A stretch of DNA of 64,000 bases, from NCBI GenBank assembly GCA_028015205.1, contig CM051510.1, positions 31,496,580 through 31,560,579 of the forward strand, read 5' to 3'. Shown here in pieces: positions 11,681 through 21,800 of this stretch. Within the stretch, counting starts at the first letter, position 1. Each line of letters opens with the position of its first letter. A program made the translations under genes and the position numbers. A model generated the notes under the pieces. That model was not told the origin of the DNA and did no database searches. It worked only from the letters and a program-made list of their open reading frames with translations. This DNA comes from Mytilisepta virgata (Eukaryota > Mollusca > Bivalvia > Mytilida > Mytilidae).

Positions 11681-11936
11681 CCCGCTCCAAGAGCGGCCCC
11701 TGTAGCGGCATTTTAGCCTACCTTTTCGTCATCTACAGAAGAATCTTTAAGGTGCTAAGGGTGGTGCTCTCCCTTAACACGGGACAGCCATTTTCGTCCC
11801 CATCCGACGGACTAGCATCGTTTACCGAGACCACCCTCGCCAATGGTGTGGAAAGGGCGTCGCAAATTTGATCCCGGAAATTTTCATCCTGAACGGGAAT
11901 CGTAGTCCGATGCGCTAACTACTACACCACGGGATT
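11681..11936 (-). repeat. tRNA-derived SINE (family 2)
   Basis: Read on the minus strand the element begins AATCCCGTGGTGTAGTAG, then TTAGCGCATCGGACT, which looks like the 5' half and A box of a tRNA. It is followed by a weak B-box-like GGGATCAAATTTG. The far end has a short palindrome CCGCTC/GAGCGG. It sits inside the 2.07-kb transposon, so it inserted after or travelled with it. It is clearly different from the SINE family at 18.3, 26.5, 28.5 and 49.5 kb. Confidence 0.6.
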
Positions 11937-11945
11937 AAGAAGTTT

Positions 11946-12026
11946 ATTAAAGGGAAAATGACTAAGAGCTTCATTAAAGGGAAAATGATTAAGATGTTCA
12001 TTAAAGGGAAAATGTCTATTAACCTG
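11946..12026. repeat. 27-bp minisatellite, three copies
   Basis: The core 'attaaagggaaaatg' recurs at 11946, 11973 and 12000, an exact 27-bp period. The array abuts the SINE head at 11936. Confidence 0.85.
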
Positions 12027-12964
12027 TGAATTTACCTGAGATGAGTTTTTTTTATTGTTAAAAGGAATACATAAAATACATTTGAAATATGACATAGTTT
12101 TGTGAATTCAAGTGTACATGTATGTACTGAAAATGAAATAGATTACTAACAAACAATTAGTTGACAAAATACATATCATATTCAAATTTATACATTTAGA
12201 ATTACATTTTCAGATAAAACTTCAATTTATATTATTAATATATTTTTTGTACAAAATTTTACATAGAGAATATCAAATCTTTTTATTTGCTTATGGTTTA
12301 ATTATAATTTAAATATTGAATGATATATAACATTTAATATTTTATATCATATATTATATCATTAAGAACTTAATGAAATATTTTTAAAATTTAACTTATA
12401 ATTAAAGTACACATGTATTAAACAATGTATATCTGAGGTAGATTTACACGTAAATAAGTATTTGTCCGTTCAGGTGACCTCTTAATCTGGTGATTTAGCC
12501 TAGTAGTCACTCTTGGAATACACCCACATGGAATGATGTATTTTGTTGAAAGAAGCCATATTTTATTGTGGCGCAATGTTTATTTTACTGTCAAATTCAT
12601 TGTTTTCATATAAGTTTTGGTTAATATGCCCTAAATTAGTATGTAAAAATAACATGAAAAGGTTTATTGCTTTTTAATTAATTCAAAATATAATTGGACA
12701 GTTCTGTTATAAAGTTTAATAAACACATTAAAAAATAGAATATGCAAATAAGTATTGTATTTGTTTCAAAAAGTTTAATGTGGACCGTTGAAAACCGGCT
12801 TTCTTTTATTATTTATCTAAAATCAAATGGATTTTTAAATAAATTACTGCTATTCATATTGGACATAAAATTTAAATTAATTCGTTTTGTTATATTCCGT
12901 TCGCATCTCACAAACACAATTTTTAGAAATCCCAAATCGTGTTTCTTGTAGAGTACATGGTGTG

Positions 12965-13060
12965 GTTTGTGTGTAACGTGCGAATCGAGTGCGTTTATCG
13001 TGCCAATCGTGTGTGTAACGTGCGAATAGTGTGCGTGTAACGTGTGAATTGTACGAGTGT
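12965..13060. repeat. Right subterminal repeats of the 2.07-kb transposon
   Basis: Repeated 'gtgtgtaacgtgcgaatcga'-like units, some in slightly altered form, match the left-end repeats at 11055-11115. Confidence 0.6.
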
Positions 13061-13092
13061 GGTTTGGTGCGTTAAACGCTCAACCACGTGTA

Positions 13093-13640
13093 TGAAATGT
13101 TTTGAAGCTTTGCAAGATTGATGACAATAATACCCTCTACAAATGATCCACGTCTTGTTGAGATTCATCCGCTCAACCGACGGCTGCGACTTTTCAAAGT
13201 TTCTATTGAAAACATACGGGAGAGACTTTTTTGTCAATGGCCCAGGAAAAATTATAGAAATTGTAACCAAAGTTGGCAGGAATGTAGTATGAACGTACCT
13301 CTACAAACGATCCACCATTGGTTCCGGTTGGATGAACAAATTGCCACCAGAGGCCATCTTTGATTTTTATTGACCAATTTTCAAAAAAAATCTTCTCTGA
13401 AACTACATGATAAAATGTTTTGAAACCTTTTCTGGATTTGTGACAACAATACCCTCTACAAACTGTCAACTTTTGGTTGAGATTCACTCGCTCAACCGAC
13501 GGCTGCGGCTGTTCAAAGTTTCCATTAAAACCAAATGGGAAAGAACTTTTTTGTAATTTTCTTAGGAACAGATAGACAGACTGTAACTAAAGTTGGCAGG
13601 ATCTCATATGGAAGAAGAGATTCAAATGATCCACCATGTT
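13093..13640. repeat. Tandem repeat, about 320-bp unit
   Basis: The sequence 'aatgttttgaa...gacaataataccctctacaaa...gctcaaccgacggctgcg' starts at about 13094 and again at about 13413. A partial unit lies on the other side of the transposon (10850-11016). Open frames at 12995-13487 are repeat-derived. Confidence 0.75.
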
Positions 13641-14250
13641 TAGGTCAAAAGTCAAATATCTAGGTTACTTTGACATTTTTGCATTTCTTTAAAAGAATTT
13701 TAAATGGCCAAATAGAAACCAGTGACCCTCTAGTTTATATTCATGTTTATATTCATATTTATTTTATTAATAACAATGTTGTAATTAATTTTTTGACAGG
13801 TTTAATCTTGTGTAATATATATTATGTATATAGAAATTAAATTGTCTTTAAATGTATGTGCATCCTATTTATTCAGATACTTCTTTGATACCAATTTTGA
13901 TGAACAAGATGTGCACATTCCGTTGATTTACTACTCATCAGTTGTTCTCAAGGCCTACAATGTTGAAATCCAAAACAACAATCCAAAAGGTTGATAGGAA
14001 GTATGAATTCACAGTGTCTTTTTTTTTAATTTTGTAAATTTTATTATAATACCATTGAATGTCTAGACGAAAACAATTTAGAAATAGTAAGAATGAACTG
14101 TCGGATTTAAAAGAATAAAAGATAGCAATTCTTTTGAAATATGATATGAAGCACACGTATTTTATTAAAACCCAAATAAAACGGAGGAGCACGAATAAAA
14201 GACTCAAGAATGATTTTACAGCTTTCACATATAAGTGCAATGGGTAATTT
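13641..14250. other. AT-rich, with an interspersed repeat copy at about 13870-13995
   Basis: The block 'gataccaattttgatgaaca...gatgtgcacattccgttgat...ctcaaggcctacaatg...aaaaggttga' is repeated in the same orientation at about 19070-19195. I take it for a dispersed repeat. No coding exon is recognised. Confidence 0.5.
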
Positions 14251-14259
14251 ATTGGTGCA

Positions 14260-14600
14260 CATTCTCAATGAATAAAGTAAAGTCAAGAAATACCAAAGGG
14301 ATATTCGAAGGAGGTAAAAATCGAAACAACTGACAAACTCCGGAGAACAACGACGACAAGACCAAAACATTACATGCATTACAATTAAAAACTAAAAACA
14401 TCTGAACAACATGGACCCCCATAAAAACCGAGGGTATACTCAGGTGCTCCGGAAGAATAAGCAGTCTCAGCTTCCTGTAGGACACCCGCAATACTGCCCA
14501 TGTCAAATCCGGTATGAGGAAGGGATAACATAAATGGAACAGGTCCATTTTCATTTGGGAACTTTAATAAGGATGACTCCAACTAAGGAGCACTATACCC
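14260..14600 (-). repeat. Dispersed repeat copy (minus orientation)
   Basis: On the minus strand it contains ACTGCTTATTCTTCCGGAGC, then ACCTGAGTATACC, then TCCATGTTGTTCAG. A diverged copy on the + strand lies at about 18020-18150 ('actgcttacccttccagagg', 'acctgagttta'). The parent element is not identified. The 14249-14582 open frames on the minus strand lie in it and are not counted as genes. Confidence 0.55.
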
Positions 14601-14712
14601 CTGTCTGTTTTTTGTTATTCTGTTGTATTTGGATAAATTATCATAATATATGTAACTTAGAATCGATAAATGTTAACCTGTGAAAAACTCCCAGGTAAAT
14701 TTGATAATATTT

Positions 14713-15096
14713 TTCTCCTATTCCTGACGTGTTTAATCGGTGGGATAAAAATACATAATATCTTTAACCGCTTCCCGGTGATTAAATTTCTACGTGGGAA
14801 TTACCGCCCTTTTTTTCTACAGTTATTAGAACGATAAACTAGAGAAGTCCCGAAATGACGTCTATGTAAACAAACTACATAGCAACGACATTTTTCTTGA
14901 GGTTTTTGTCGAAAATCATAGGAGAAACAGATTCTCCTTCAATTTACTCGTGAGTTATGGAATTTCTCCACCCTCAATAGTTAAATTTTAGATTTTTACA
15001 CGCTCGCTAAAGCCTCGCGTTTTGAAAATAGAAAATTTAACTATCTCGGATGGAGAAATTCCATAACTTACTTGTACCTGAAGGAGAATCTATATG
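14713..15096. repeat. Duplicated block, copy 1 (MITE-filled)
   Basis: From 'ctcctattcctgacgtgttt' to 'gaaggagaatctatat' this matches 15413-15667 closely. The main difference is a 116-bp MITE plus its target duplication in this copy. Confidence 0.85.
14953..15068. mobile_element. 116-bp MITE, hAT-like
   Basis: Perfect 18-bp terminal inverted repeats AGTTATGGAATTTCTCCA and TGGAGAAATTCCATAACT. They continue with an imperfect inner match around ATAGTTAAATTTT. It is flanked by an 8-bp target duplication TACTCGTG (14945-14952) and TACTTGTA (15069-15076). The paralogous block at 15638-15645 has a single TACTCGTG and no insert. An 8-bp duplication fits the hAT superfamily (inference). Confidence 0.85.
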
Positions 15097-15412
15097 TATA
15101 CTGTGATTGATTCACTTTTTCATTATCAACATAAACATTTATCAAATCAACTATTTAACATTGAGTTATCTTTCTTAAATTGCTTTTCTATGTAGATTTC
15201 AAGTTTCCTAAATAATATATAGATACACAAACAAGGGATTGTATCAAACATGTTAAAATGACTAAAAACTAGGTCGGACATGCGTATTAAGGTATCATAT
15301 GTTGTCAAATCAAGAAATAAAGATTTTATTACACAAATTTTCATAATTTCAATACCCCAACCTGTACCCAAGCGCCTGTGAGTTAAAGCTAAACAAACCT
15401 TTAAACAGACTT

Positions 15413-15667
15413 CTCCTATTCTTGACGTGTTTAATCGGTGGGATAAAAATACATAATATTTTTAACCACTTCCCAGTGATTAAATTTCTTCGTGGGAATT
15501 CCCGCCGTTTTTTCTACAATTATTGGCCGATAAACTAGAGAAGTTCCGAAATTACGTCTATATAAACAAACTACATATCAACGACATTTTCTTTTTTGTT
15601 GTCGAAAATCATAGGAGAAACAGATTCTCCTTCAATTTACTCGTGCCTGAAGGAGAATCTATATTTA
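15413..15667. repeat. Duplicated block, copy 2 (empty site)
   Basis: Same block as 14713-15096 without the MITE. The target TACTCGTG is present once at 15638-15645. Around it AGATTCTCCTTCA and TGAAGGAGAATCT form a 13-bp palindrome. Confidence 0.85.
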
Positions 15668-15769
15668 TCCACAAGGGATATTGTTACCACACTATTGTCA
15701 ATTCATTTAAGATGGCATTTTTTGGAATTAATATTGAATCACTCATAGGATCTTTGCATCGAAAATAAA

Positions 15770-16202
15770 CACATTTATTCTAAAATCAGTTGTGGGTATG
15801 ATACGGGTTATGTTCTTCTCATATAATTTATGATGGCATGATACTAAACCCCTAACGGGAGGAATTGGGGCTGATTTTCTATACCATAAACACATAATGT
15901 TTCGATCAGTTTAACTGAAATCTGGAGCTGGCTGTTAGTAACTGCTAGTAGTCCTTTGTTGATTTATATTGATCATTGTTATTTTGCTTAGTTTATTCTT
16001 CTACCTTTTCTAACATCAGACTGGGAGTTCTTTTGGACGGAGTTTTACTGTGCGTATCGCTGTGTGTTTGTTTATTCCACATTGGCTAGAGGTAAAGGGG
16101 AGGGTTGAGATCTCACAAAGCATATTTAACGCCGCCGCATGTTTGCGCTTGTCCCAAGTCAGGAACCTCTAGCCTTTGTTAGTCTTGTGTATTTTTAAAA
16201 TT
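15770..16202. other. Probable body of a dispersed mussel-type repeat
   Basis: 'gatactaaacccctaacggg' and downstream sequence run into the repeat at 16203-16405. I suspect the 3' part of a retroelement but see no domain that proves it. Confidence 0.35.
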
Positions 16203-16405
16203 TTGGTTCATTTGTATATTTAGGAGTAAAGTGTGGCGTCCATGTCGCTGAATTAGTATGCATCATTGTTTAGAGAACAGGTGAAGCTCGCCTCCGGGTG
16301 CGGGATTTTTTCGTTGTGCAGAAGACCCATTGGTGGCTTTGGGCTGTTTTCTGCTCTTTGGTAGGGCTGTTGTCTCTTTGACACATTCCCCGTTTCCATT
16401 CTCTA
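16203..16405 (-). repeat. Dispersed repeat, inverted relative to 25402-25608
   Basis: On the minus strand it reads ATGGAAACGGGGAATGTGTC, CAAAGAGACAACA, CCCAATGGGTCTTC-like and CCCGCACCCGGAGGCG, as does the + strand at 25402-25608. I associate this sequence with highly repeated DNA in mussels; its class is not identified. Confidence 0.75.
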
Positions 16406-17929
16406 TTCTTTCAACCGTTATGTTAGGAAAATAAATAATAACCTGATTCGGTTATTCTGAAAATTTCAACAGTGACATACCCAAGCAACTAACACCACCA
16501 TGCAATCGACAGAATTTTAGAATATAAAGGGGGAAAAAACATAAATCAATATAGATTAGGGAGATTTTGAATTTGTAAAGACACTTAGCAGTTCTGCAGT
16601 CAAACGTTTTTTATAGGTAGCAAGATATCAATATCGTTCGTGACAATCTGTGTGTAAAACATACCGCAAAAGCCTTTAAACTATGGTTACTAATTAAACG
16701 AGTGCTAGCTAGAACAAGTAAAAAGATTGCATTGGAAACAAATGGCCTCCAAATCGAATACAGGGTAAAATGAGATGCAGGTATTTTCTGCCTTGCATTT
16801 CTAGTGTATGCATGAAGATACAAAAGAAAGTATAACTGGTAATTTATGTATAATTATTCATATATGTACCGGTGGATACAGTCATTCTCAGATGCATTAC
16901 CCCTACATTTAAAAGAGTATCTTTCGGTGTCTGAGAAGTGTACATAGAAATGTATAGTCTATAATTGGAGATATCAAACCTTTCGAAACATTAATAAAAT
17001 AGAGGCGTTGAGGATTACCCTCCCCCTTACAGGAACAAATACAATATACTGGGTCGATGCCGCAGCTGGGGGACTCCAAGTCCCCGGGATGATGCCAAAT
17101 CAGTTGTTAGTATTTCGATACTAGCCCAAAATTGATACTTAAGATTCACCGTTACAAAATTGTAGAATTGGTGAAAACTAAGGAATATCTCATCGTGCAT
17201 ATCTTTGTCCCTAGATACTTTTGGCTTTACTCCTTTCGGTCATTTTTTGATTTTTGAATTTGCTCTTCAAATGTTTGGATTGCTGTTTGGTTTTCAACAT
17301 TTTAGGGCTTGAGCACAACTGACGGGTCGTACGAAATGTGCACATTTTGTACATCAAAAATGGTATCAAGAATTTTATTTTAATATGTGGCCGTTCATGG
17401 TTGATCAATGCTGCTTTTATTTTTGTTTTGTTTTTGTTTCAGGTGTCTCATTTTCGAATACCTCATTTAATTTGATCGTTTTATATTTTTAGTATATCAT
17501 TTTGACTAGAAGCCCCGTGGGCTTATAAATATTCACATACTGGTTTTAGTGTTTGAATCTGTGTATAATTCATACAATATTTTAAATCAACTGGTGTAAC
17601 AATTACTAAAACAAATATCTTACAATTGTTCTAATAAAAAACAATAGTGACTGGGAGCAAAACCACACAGGGAATCAGGGTTGTATACAAAACGACTAAA
17701 AACTGATAAAAACGTTCTCTAAAACGATAATCACGATTCCTTTAGAAATTTATGTTTGTTAATTTTAGTCGTAAAAAACTGACAAAAAAATCTGAAAATT
17801 TCCTAGTTACATATATGTGAAGATTGCTCTGTACAAAAAGGGTTATACAAAACGAAACTTATCACTTAGAAAATTTTACGGTTGTCATCACGAATTGATT
17901 GACCGTTACAGTGTTCCAATATCTAAGAT
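16406..17929. other. No gene recognised
   Basis: Short open frames at 16611-16823 and 17211-17408 show no protein family, no splice context and no compositional support. Confidence 0.5.
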
Positions 17930-18260
17930 GATGTTGGACCTGTTCCCACTGTCGTAGCATTTCATGTACCTCCACCAATTTGTGATTACCAACAGATTGA
18001 CTTTGTTGAACTTCACGACGGATGTCGTATATGAAGCAGGAACTGCTTACCCTTCCAGAGGACCTGAGTTTACTGGTTTTTATAAGAGGTCGTATTGTTC
18101 ATTTGTTTTTTAGTTTTCGGTGTTTATTTGTTGTGCTTATGGTTGTTCATTTGTCTTCCCGGGTTTGTCTGTCTAATGGATTGCGTTTTTTGGTTTGCTT
18201 CTTAGGTATATTTGTCCTCAGCAGCTTAAATAGAATACAAACAAAATGTAAAAGCTTTCC
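17930..18260 (+). repeat. Dispersed repeat copy (plus orientation)
   Basis: 'gatgtcgtatatgaagcagg', 'aactgcttacccttccagag' and the following T/G-rich tail match the minus-strand repeat at 14260-14600. The 18022-18288 open frame is part of this repeat and has no independent support as a gene. Confidence 0.5.
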
Positions 18261-18320
18261 TTCGTGGAGTGTACTCCCCCGTACATGAACCTTTGTTTCA
18301 TGTTTCTATCAGACAGTTGA

Positions 18321-18655
18321 TTGATGGAGGGATGAATTATTGTTAAACATCCAGTGGCAACCATTAAGTGCTTATGAGGAAGAGAACATGTTGATATGAT
18401 ATGAACATGAACCCTGCATTGTACTAGACCGACACGACGAGCCAGATTTGAAACATGCTACATGTATCTTTCGAGGTAACAGTCCGCAGGAAAACATATC
18501 ACCCCACCCGGACACATTATACTGACTCCGAGCCGACCAGTCCTTTGCTCTTACATCTACATGTCGTGTGCTTGGCGGTGAAGCAGCTAATGCCAGTTTA
18601 TATATCGTTGTTTTGAGCCAGTTGGGGATCGTACCTTCTACTTTCCGCAATGGAG
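18321..18655 (-). repeat. tRNA-derived SINE (family 1), head-truncated
   Basis: It shares 'gaattattgtt', 'ccagtggcaacca', 'agaacatgttgatatgat', 'ggacacattatactgactcc' and 'gtgcttggcgg' with the copies at 26465, 28544 and 49457. The tRNA-like head ends in degenerate sequence at about 18655, so the A box is missing. It lies just beyond the stop codon of the PLAT gene, in its 3' flank. Confidence 0.8.
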
Positions 18656-18723
18656 ACATATCATAATAAATGATAAATTACATTTTTTTCTCACACAAAT
18701 ATATATTATGTCGTCAAATCAAA

Positions 18724-18822
18724 TCAATGCATTAATTGCAGAGTTCTCTTTATTGACCCGACAACTCCTTCTGGTTTTTCTTCAAGGAACAATGACAGCC
18801 TTGATGGTGATGATGTTTGTTC
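18724..18822 (-). CDS. PLAT gene, exon 6 (terminal coding exon)
   Basis: Acceptor TTTCTGTTTCAG, then 32 codons starting EQTSSPSRLS and ending at TGA (18726-18724). Phase 0 matches the donor of exon 5. Confidence 0.7.
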   Translation of the reverse strand, partial: EQTSSPSRLSLFLEEKPEGVVGSIKRTLQLMH

Positions 18823-21800
18823 CTGAAACAGAAATTGATAACAAATTTACGATAAAACTCAGAATCATTTAAGGAAATTGAGGTAAAGAACTACACTTCA
18901 AAATGAAAGATATGGAAAATAAATTTTACATTCTTTTCTTATTTTGGTGAAATTAGCTGGCTTTTTCAAGTTTTGACTCACTTACATGAAAAATGAAGGA
19001 CGGCAATGGGATTAAGGCAAAAGATAGCTGCAATATCTCTCAAAGAGTAATTTACATAATTGTCTGTTATTGTCGGTAAATTCTCTGATACCATTTTTGG
19101 TGCACATGATGTGCACATTTCGTCGATTGTCGACTCGACAATTGTCCTCAAGGCCTAAAATGCTGAAAACAAAAATAACCTAAAAGGTTGAAGAGTAAAT
19201 TCAAACATGATAAAATGGGCAGCCAAAACTATTAAAGAACAGAGTTAAATGTATGGGAGATATATGTACAACTCAGTTGTAATAAAAAGTTAACGTATTT
19301 GCAAGACCAATTTTGTTTTTTTTTTTTTTTTTTGGGCGGGAGGCTATATAAAGTAGCTAATGATAACTTAATGATATAGACATACACTGTAGTGTTATCT
19401 GAGAACGGAAAATTAGAAAAGTTATATATTTTTCGCCATTTTGAGTTTAAATCCTTTCTACAATATTTGTTTTTATTGCTTAGTAATTTTCACGTTCACG
19501 GGTTGGAGAACAAAAAAATACCAAGGCGATAATTCAAAGGGACTAACTCGGTAATACATGCAAAAATAAAAGATAACAAAAAACCACAGAAAACGTATAC
19601 GCCAACTCATATTTACACAAGGAGTAAGTCCAAATGTTCGAATGAGTGACGGGCAATTTTTCCCGAAAAATAAATCAGGTAGTAATCGTTAACCATTAGA
19701 GGAACATAGTGTATTAAGACAAAGTAAATAAATTATTCTAATCAGTGATTTCAGAAAATTGTGACGACTATTTGAATTTTTATCCCTGAAAATACCCTTC
19801 TCTACAGAGTCATGCTAACTTTTAAAACAAGTACTCGAATACGAATAAGCTTAAAAACCACGCGCATATCAACTGATATGTGTACCATTGGTCGAAATAA
19901 ACTCATTCATTACTGGACCGCGGTAAAAATAATAGAGTATAACGAAAACTGATATACAAGATCTGTTGGAAATTATTGATGTCTGCCTTTTTTATAAGAT
20001 GTGAACGATGTGCATATTTGATTTCATGATAACTATTAAATATCATTTTATCAAAGACTTAAATGGACTTTAAATGACCGAAATGTTTTTAAAACAACGT
20101 GAATCAATATCATATTTATTCTGATCTTAATTCACTTCAATATGTATTATACATTTCACCAAAGTTTTTTAAATTATCTGTCGTTGCTTTTAAGCTGAAG
20201 GAACTTTGGTATTCGTACGTTAATTTATATTTTTGAAACACACTTACAACAGGACTAGGTTCATGCTTGAAATCGTTGTTGTAGTATTCCGTGTCTTCTG
20301 TGTGAATTTCAAGAACCGGTTGTGTATTTTCCTCTGTGATTGGTGAATGAATCGGTTGCTGGTTATTCAATGAAGATTCTCGCGCACTCTTACGTGAAGG
20401 TGTTTTCTTTGACGTCCGTTCAGTTTTATGTGGTAAAGTCCTGTTATGAGAAGGATATAGTTCTGTTCGTGGTTCTTTGTCATAAGATGAAGCGACATAA
20501 AATGGGTCGTCTCTGTCGTTTGTTCTTTCTGTAGAACTGTACACAACGTCTATTGACGAATATAAAAGATGATAAAGCTGAATCATATTACTTAGACACA
20601 TTTTTTATTTGCCTACAGAAATATATAAAATTTATATAAACAACAAAATGGACAATAGGAAAGGTAAACCATGACATACAAATCAACCAAAGCAACCCAA
20701 CTGACAGAACTGCTTACAAAATATAACATAAGAGAGTACAAAACACAAACATGAATACAACACAGTGACAATGAGAGAGTCGGGATAGTCTGACTTGGTA
20801 TAGGCACTGAATAGTGGTGGGGATAAACGGTTTATGGCTACCCCCCCTTATTTATCCTGACATTCCGGTGTATACAACACACTATAAAAACCAATACAGT
20901 ATGATTACAAACAAGGTGGCCGCTTGCTGGAACTGCAAAGTTAGAGTGGACGGTACATAATTTAGATAACAGAATGTGCTCGCGATAGCTGCAGGTCGGA
21001 TACTGCCTAATATGATTTTAATGAAGTATAACAACAAAGATATGTTGTATTGTTTCTTTGTGTTTGAAGGTGTATTAGTGTATTATTGGCTATTTCTAAA
21101 CGTGTCATATTCTTTAATAATACATTTTATTGCAATAGTTAATAATTTGCAATCATGCAACATACATGTTGTTAACTGTATATTGTGTCACTTTATAGCC
21201 ACTTTTTTTCGCTTAATTTGCATATTAGGATACTGTGATAATAGTTTATCTAAATGCACTTTCTTGCATATTTGAAAATGACATAAATGGTAATGTTGAA
21301 GAATGTCCATGTATATTCCTAAAAAGACACACAAAAAAAGTCTTACGGTTGTCTTTGTCAAAGAATGTGCACAAAAAGAATATTTTCTATATAAAAAATA
21401 AATCATACCATTATCTGGTTGAAGATAATTGCCCTTTTCGTCCGTTGGTATAAATTCTCTTTCGATTGCATTGTCGTCTTCAGATGTATCAAACCAACGA
21501 TTGACGAAGAACCAAAATTCTTTAATGCGTTGTATGTCACCAGAATGACTAGTGTCGGCTTTTGTGTTTTCTTTCAGAAGTACCTAGTATATAATTCGTA
21601 GTTTTCATTATGTAATTCTTATGTACACTTCATATCTGGATTTTTTTTTCGAAATTGACAAGAGTTGGATTTGAAGACAAAAATTGCAAAACCGTAATAA
21701 CTTGAAATTTCACATTGTGAAGTTTCTTTTAGCACCCCTCCTTTTTGTAGCTAATACGATACCTGAGGGCAATTGAAAGTTCCTGTGAAATCCAAGAGAA

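Larger units (their letters stand above)
11019..13090. mobile_element. 2.07-kb non-autonomous DNA transposon with TIRs and TA target duplication
   Basis: The left end CACTTGGTTGAACGTGTAA matches the reverse complement of the right end, CACGTGGTTGAGCGTTTAA, with four differences in 19. Both sides are flanked by TA (11017-11018 and 13091-13092). Removing the segment joins 'ctgaaactacat' to 'gaaatgttttgaa', which matches the uninterrupted unit 'ctgaaactacatgataaaat' at about 13399. Subterminal GTAACGTGCGAATCGTGTGC-like repeats occur at both ends. No transposase frame is present. The TA duplication suggests a Tc1/mariner-type integration (inference). Confidence 0.75.
10783..13640. mobile_element. 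Repeat element related to 1178-2519, interrupted by a transposon
   Basis: The left end 'gttagctaatctggcctata' followed by 'gcgtccgtcgtccgtaacc' resembles the left end of the 1178-2519 element. Its internal unit (about 10850-11016, continued at 13093-13640) has 'ggcaggaatgtagta', 'cgatccaccattggttccg' and 'ttctctgaaactaca'. The unit is broken at the first 'ctgaaactacat' by the 11019-13090 insertion. The right boundary is uncertain. Confidence 0.45.

Noticed and set aside
11890..11936. Possible tRNA gene (TAGTTAGCGCATCGGACT)
   Set aside because: Only the 5' half is tRNA-like; the B-box region is degenerate and followed by repeat sequence.
18022..18288. 88-aa hydrophobic + strand frame
   Set aside because: It falls in a dispersed repeat that recurs inverted at 14260-14600; the hydrophobicity comes from T-rich sequence.
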